Origin: JAGMES01 sp023128035
GTDB taxonomy: Bacteria > Bacillota > Halanaerobiia > DY22613
Assembly (NCBI GenBank): GCA_030627905.1
Contig: DAOVRZ010000092.1
Span: 1 to 24,907, forward strand
Direction of reading: 5' to 3'
Length of the DNA: 24,907 bases
Positions 24,754-24,907 of this stretch are shown in pieces (the stretch's first letter is position 1; every line of letters begins with the position of its first letter). Under the pieces are notes generated by a model. It made no database searches and was not told where the DNA came from. It saw nothing but the letters and a program-made list of their open reading frames with translations. A program made the translations under genes and the position numbers.

Positions 24754-24907
24754 GTAACTATTCAGTCGCTAACTAAAAAGTAAAGCTTTTGACTGATTAG
24801 TTACTGCCGCCTTTATTGCAGTAAAAGCATCGATTTTATGTTTATTAGCAGTTCCGATATAAGACATAATTGTTGCGAATGTATCAGCGCCAGATTTACT
24901 CCTAAAG
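24754..24907 (-). mobile_element. IS66-like insertion sequence, inverted copy of the left-edge IS (partial)
   Basis: Bases 24754-24893 are the reverse complement of 1-140 with three mismatches; the copy then continues for 14 bases to the window edge. It begins with GTAAC at 24754, the IS terminus. The rest of the element lies to the right of the window. Confidence 0.7.
24769..24906 (-). CDS. IS66-family transposase, C-terminal 45 residues (partial)
   Basis: On the minus strand the frame enters from the right edge as FRSKSGADTFATIMSYIGTA, continues as in the left copy and stops at TAG (24769-24771). The five extra residues FRSKS before GAD fit the conserved GCFRS..GA segment near the C-terminus of IS66 transposases. 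It differs from the left copy by one residue (Ala for Thr in TFATI). Confidence 0.6.
   Translation of the reverse strand, partial: FRSKSGADTFATIMSYIGTANKHKIDAFTAIKAAVTNQSKALLFS

Noticed and set aside
1..24907. A composite transposon made by the two IS copies
   Set aside because: The segment carries core housekeeping genes in conserved order and the copies sit 24.6 kb apart next to different flanks, so joint transposition is unlikely.

Overview
The window is AT-rich DNA from a bacterium that looks like an anaerobic, low-GC member of the Bacillota (clostridial or Halanaerobiales-like). The evidence is the conserved gene run yicC-remA-gmk-rpoZ-coaBC, an RqcH/NFACT gene next to a Ca2+ P-type ATPase, strong AGGAGG ribosome binding sites, an EF-G2 paralogue, and a siroheme/ferredoxin-type protein. 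The order-level placement is inference.

Layout. Positions 1-140 are the 3' end of an IS66-like transposase gene and its terminus. A small membrane-anchored acidic protein of unknown function follows, behind a leader that can hide its own ribosome binding site. On the minus strand lies a two-gene operon: an ATP-dependent hydantoinase/oxoprolinase-family protein, then a histone-deacetylase-like Zn amidohydrolase. After a 588-base gap with a possible attenuator come an EF-G2-type GTPase, a decayed Crp/Fnr-type regulator fragment, and a small sulfite-reductase-like protein with two ferredoxin clusters. RqcH (ribosome-associated quality control) is on the minus strand, divergent from a SERCA-like Ca2+ ATPase. 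The housekeeping cluster yicC-remA-gmk-rpoZ-coaBC follows (RNA metabolism, matrix/osmotic regulator, GMP kinase, RNA polymerase omega, coenzyme A synthesis).

From about 15.9 to 24.5 kb lies one giant secreted YD-repeat/RHS protein gene of about 2,670 codons. It has a signal peptide, carbohydrate-binding-like modules, YD-repeat shell, RHS core and a C-terminal toxin-like tip. One in-frame stop and two single-base shifts cut it into four open frames. A 181-residue gene 12 bases downstream sits where an immunity gene is expected. The toxin-like tip and its neighbour are both intact and match no family I can name with confidence; they are the best candidate for something undescribed.

The right end holds a truncated IS66-type left end. 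It is interrupted by a second copy of the same IS terminus found at the left edge, in inverted orientation. The window is therefore bracketed by inverted IS copies and may be a whole assembly contig broken at a repeat.
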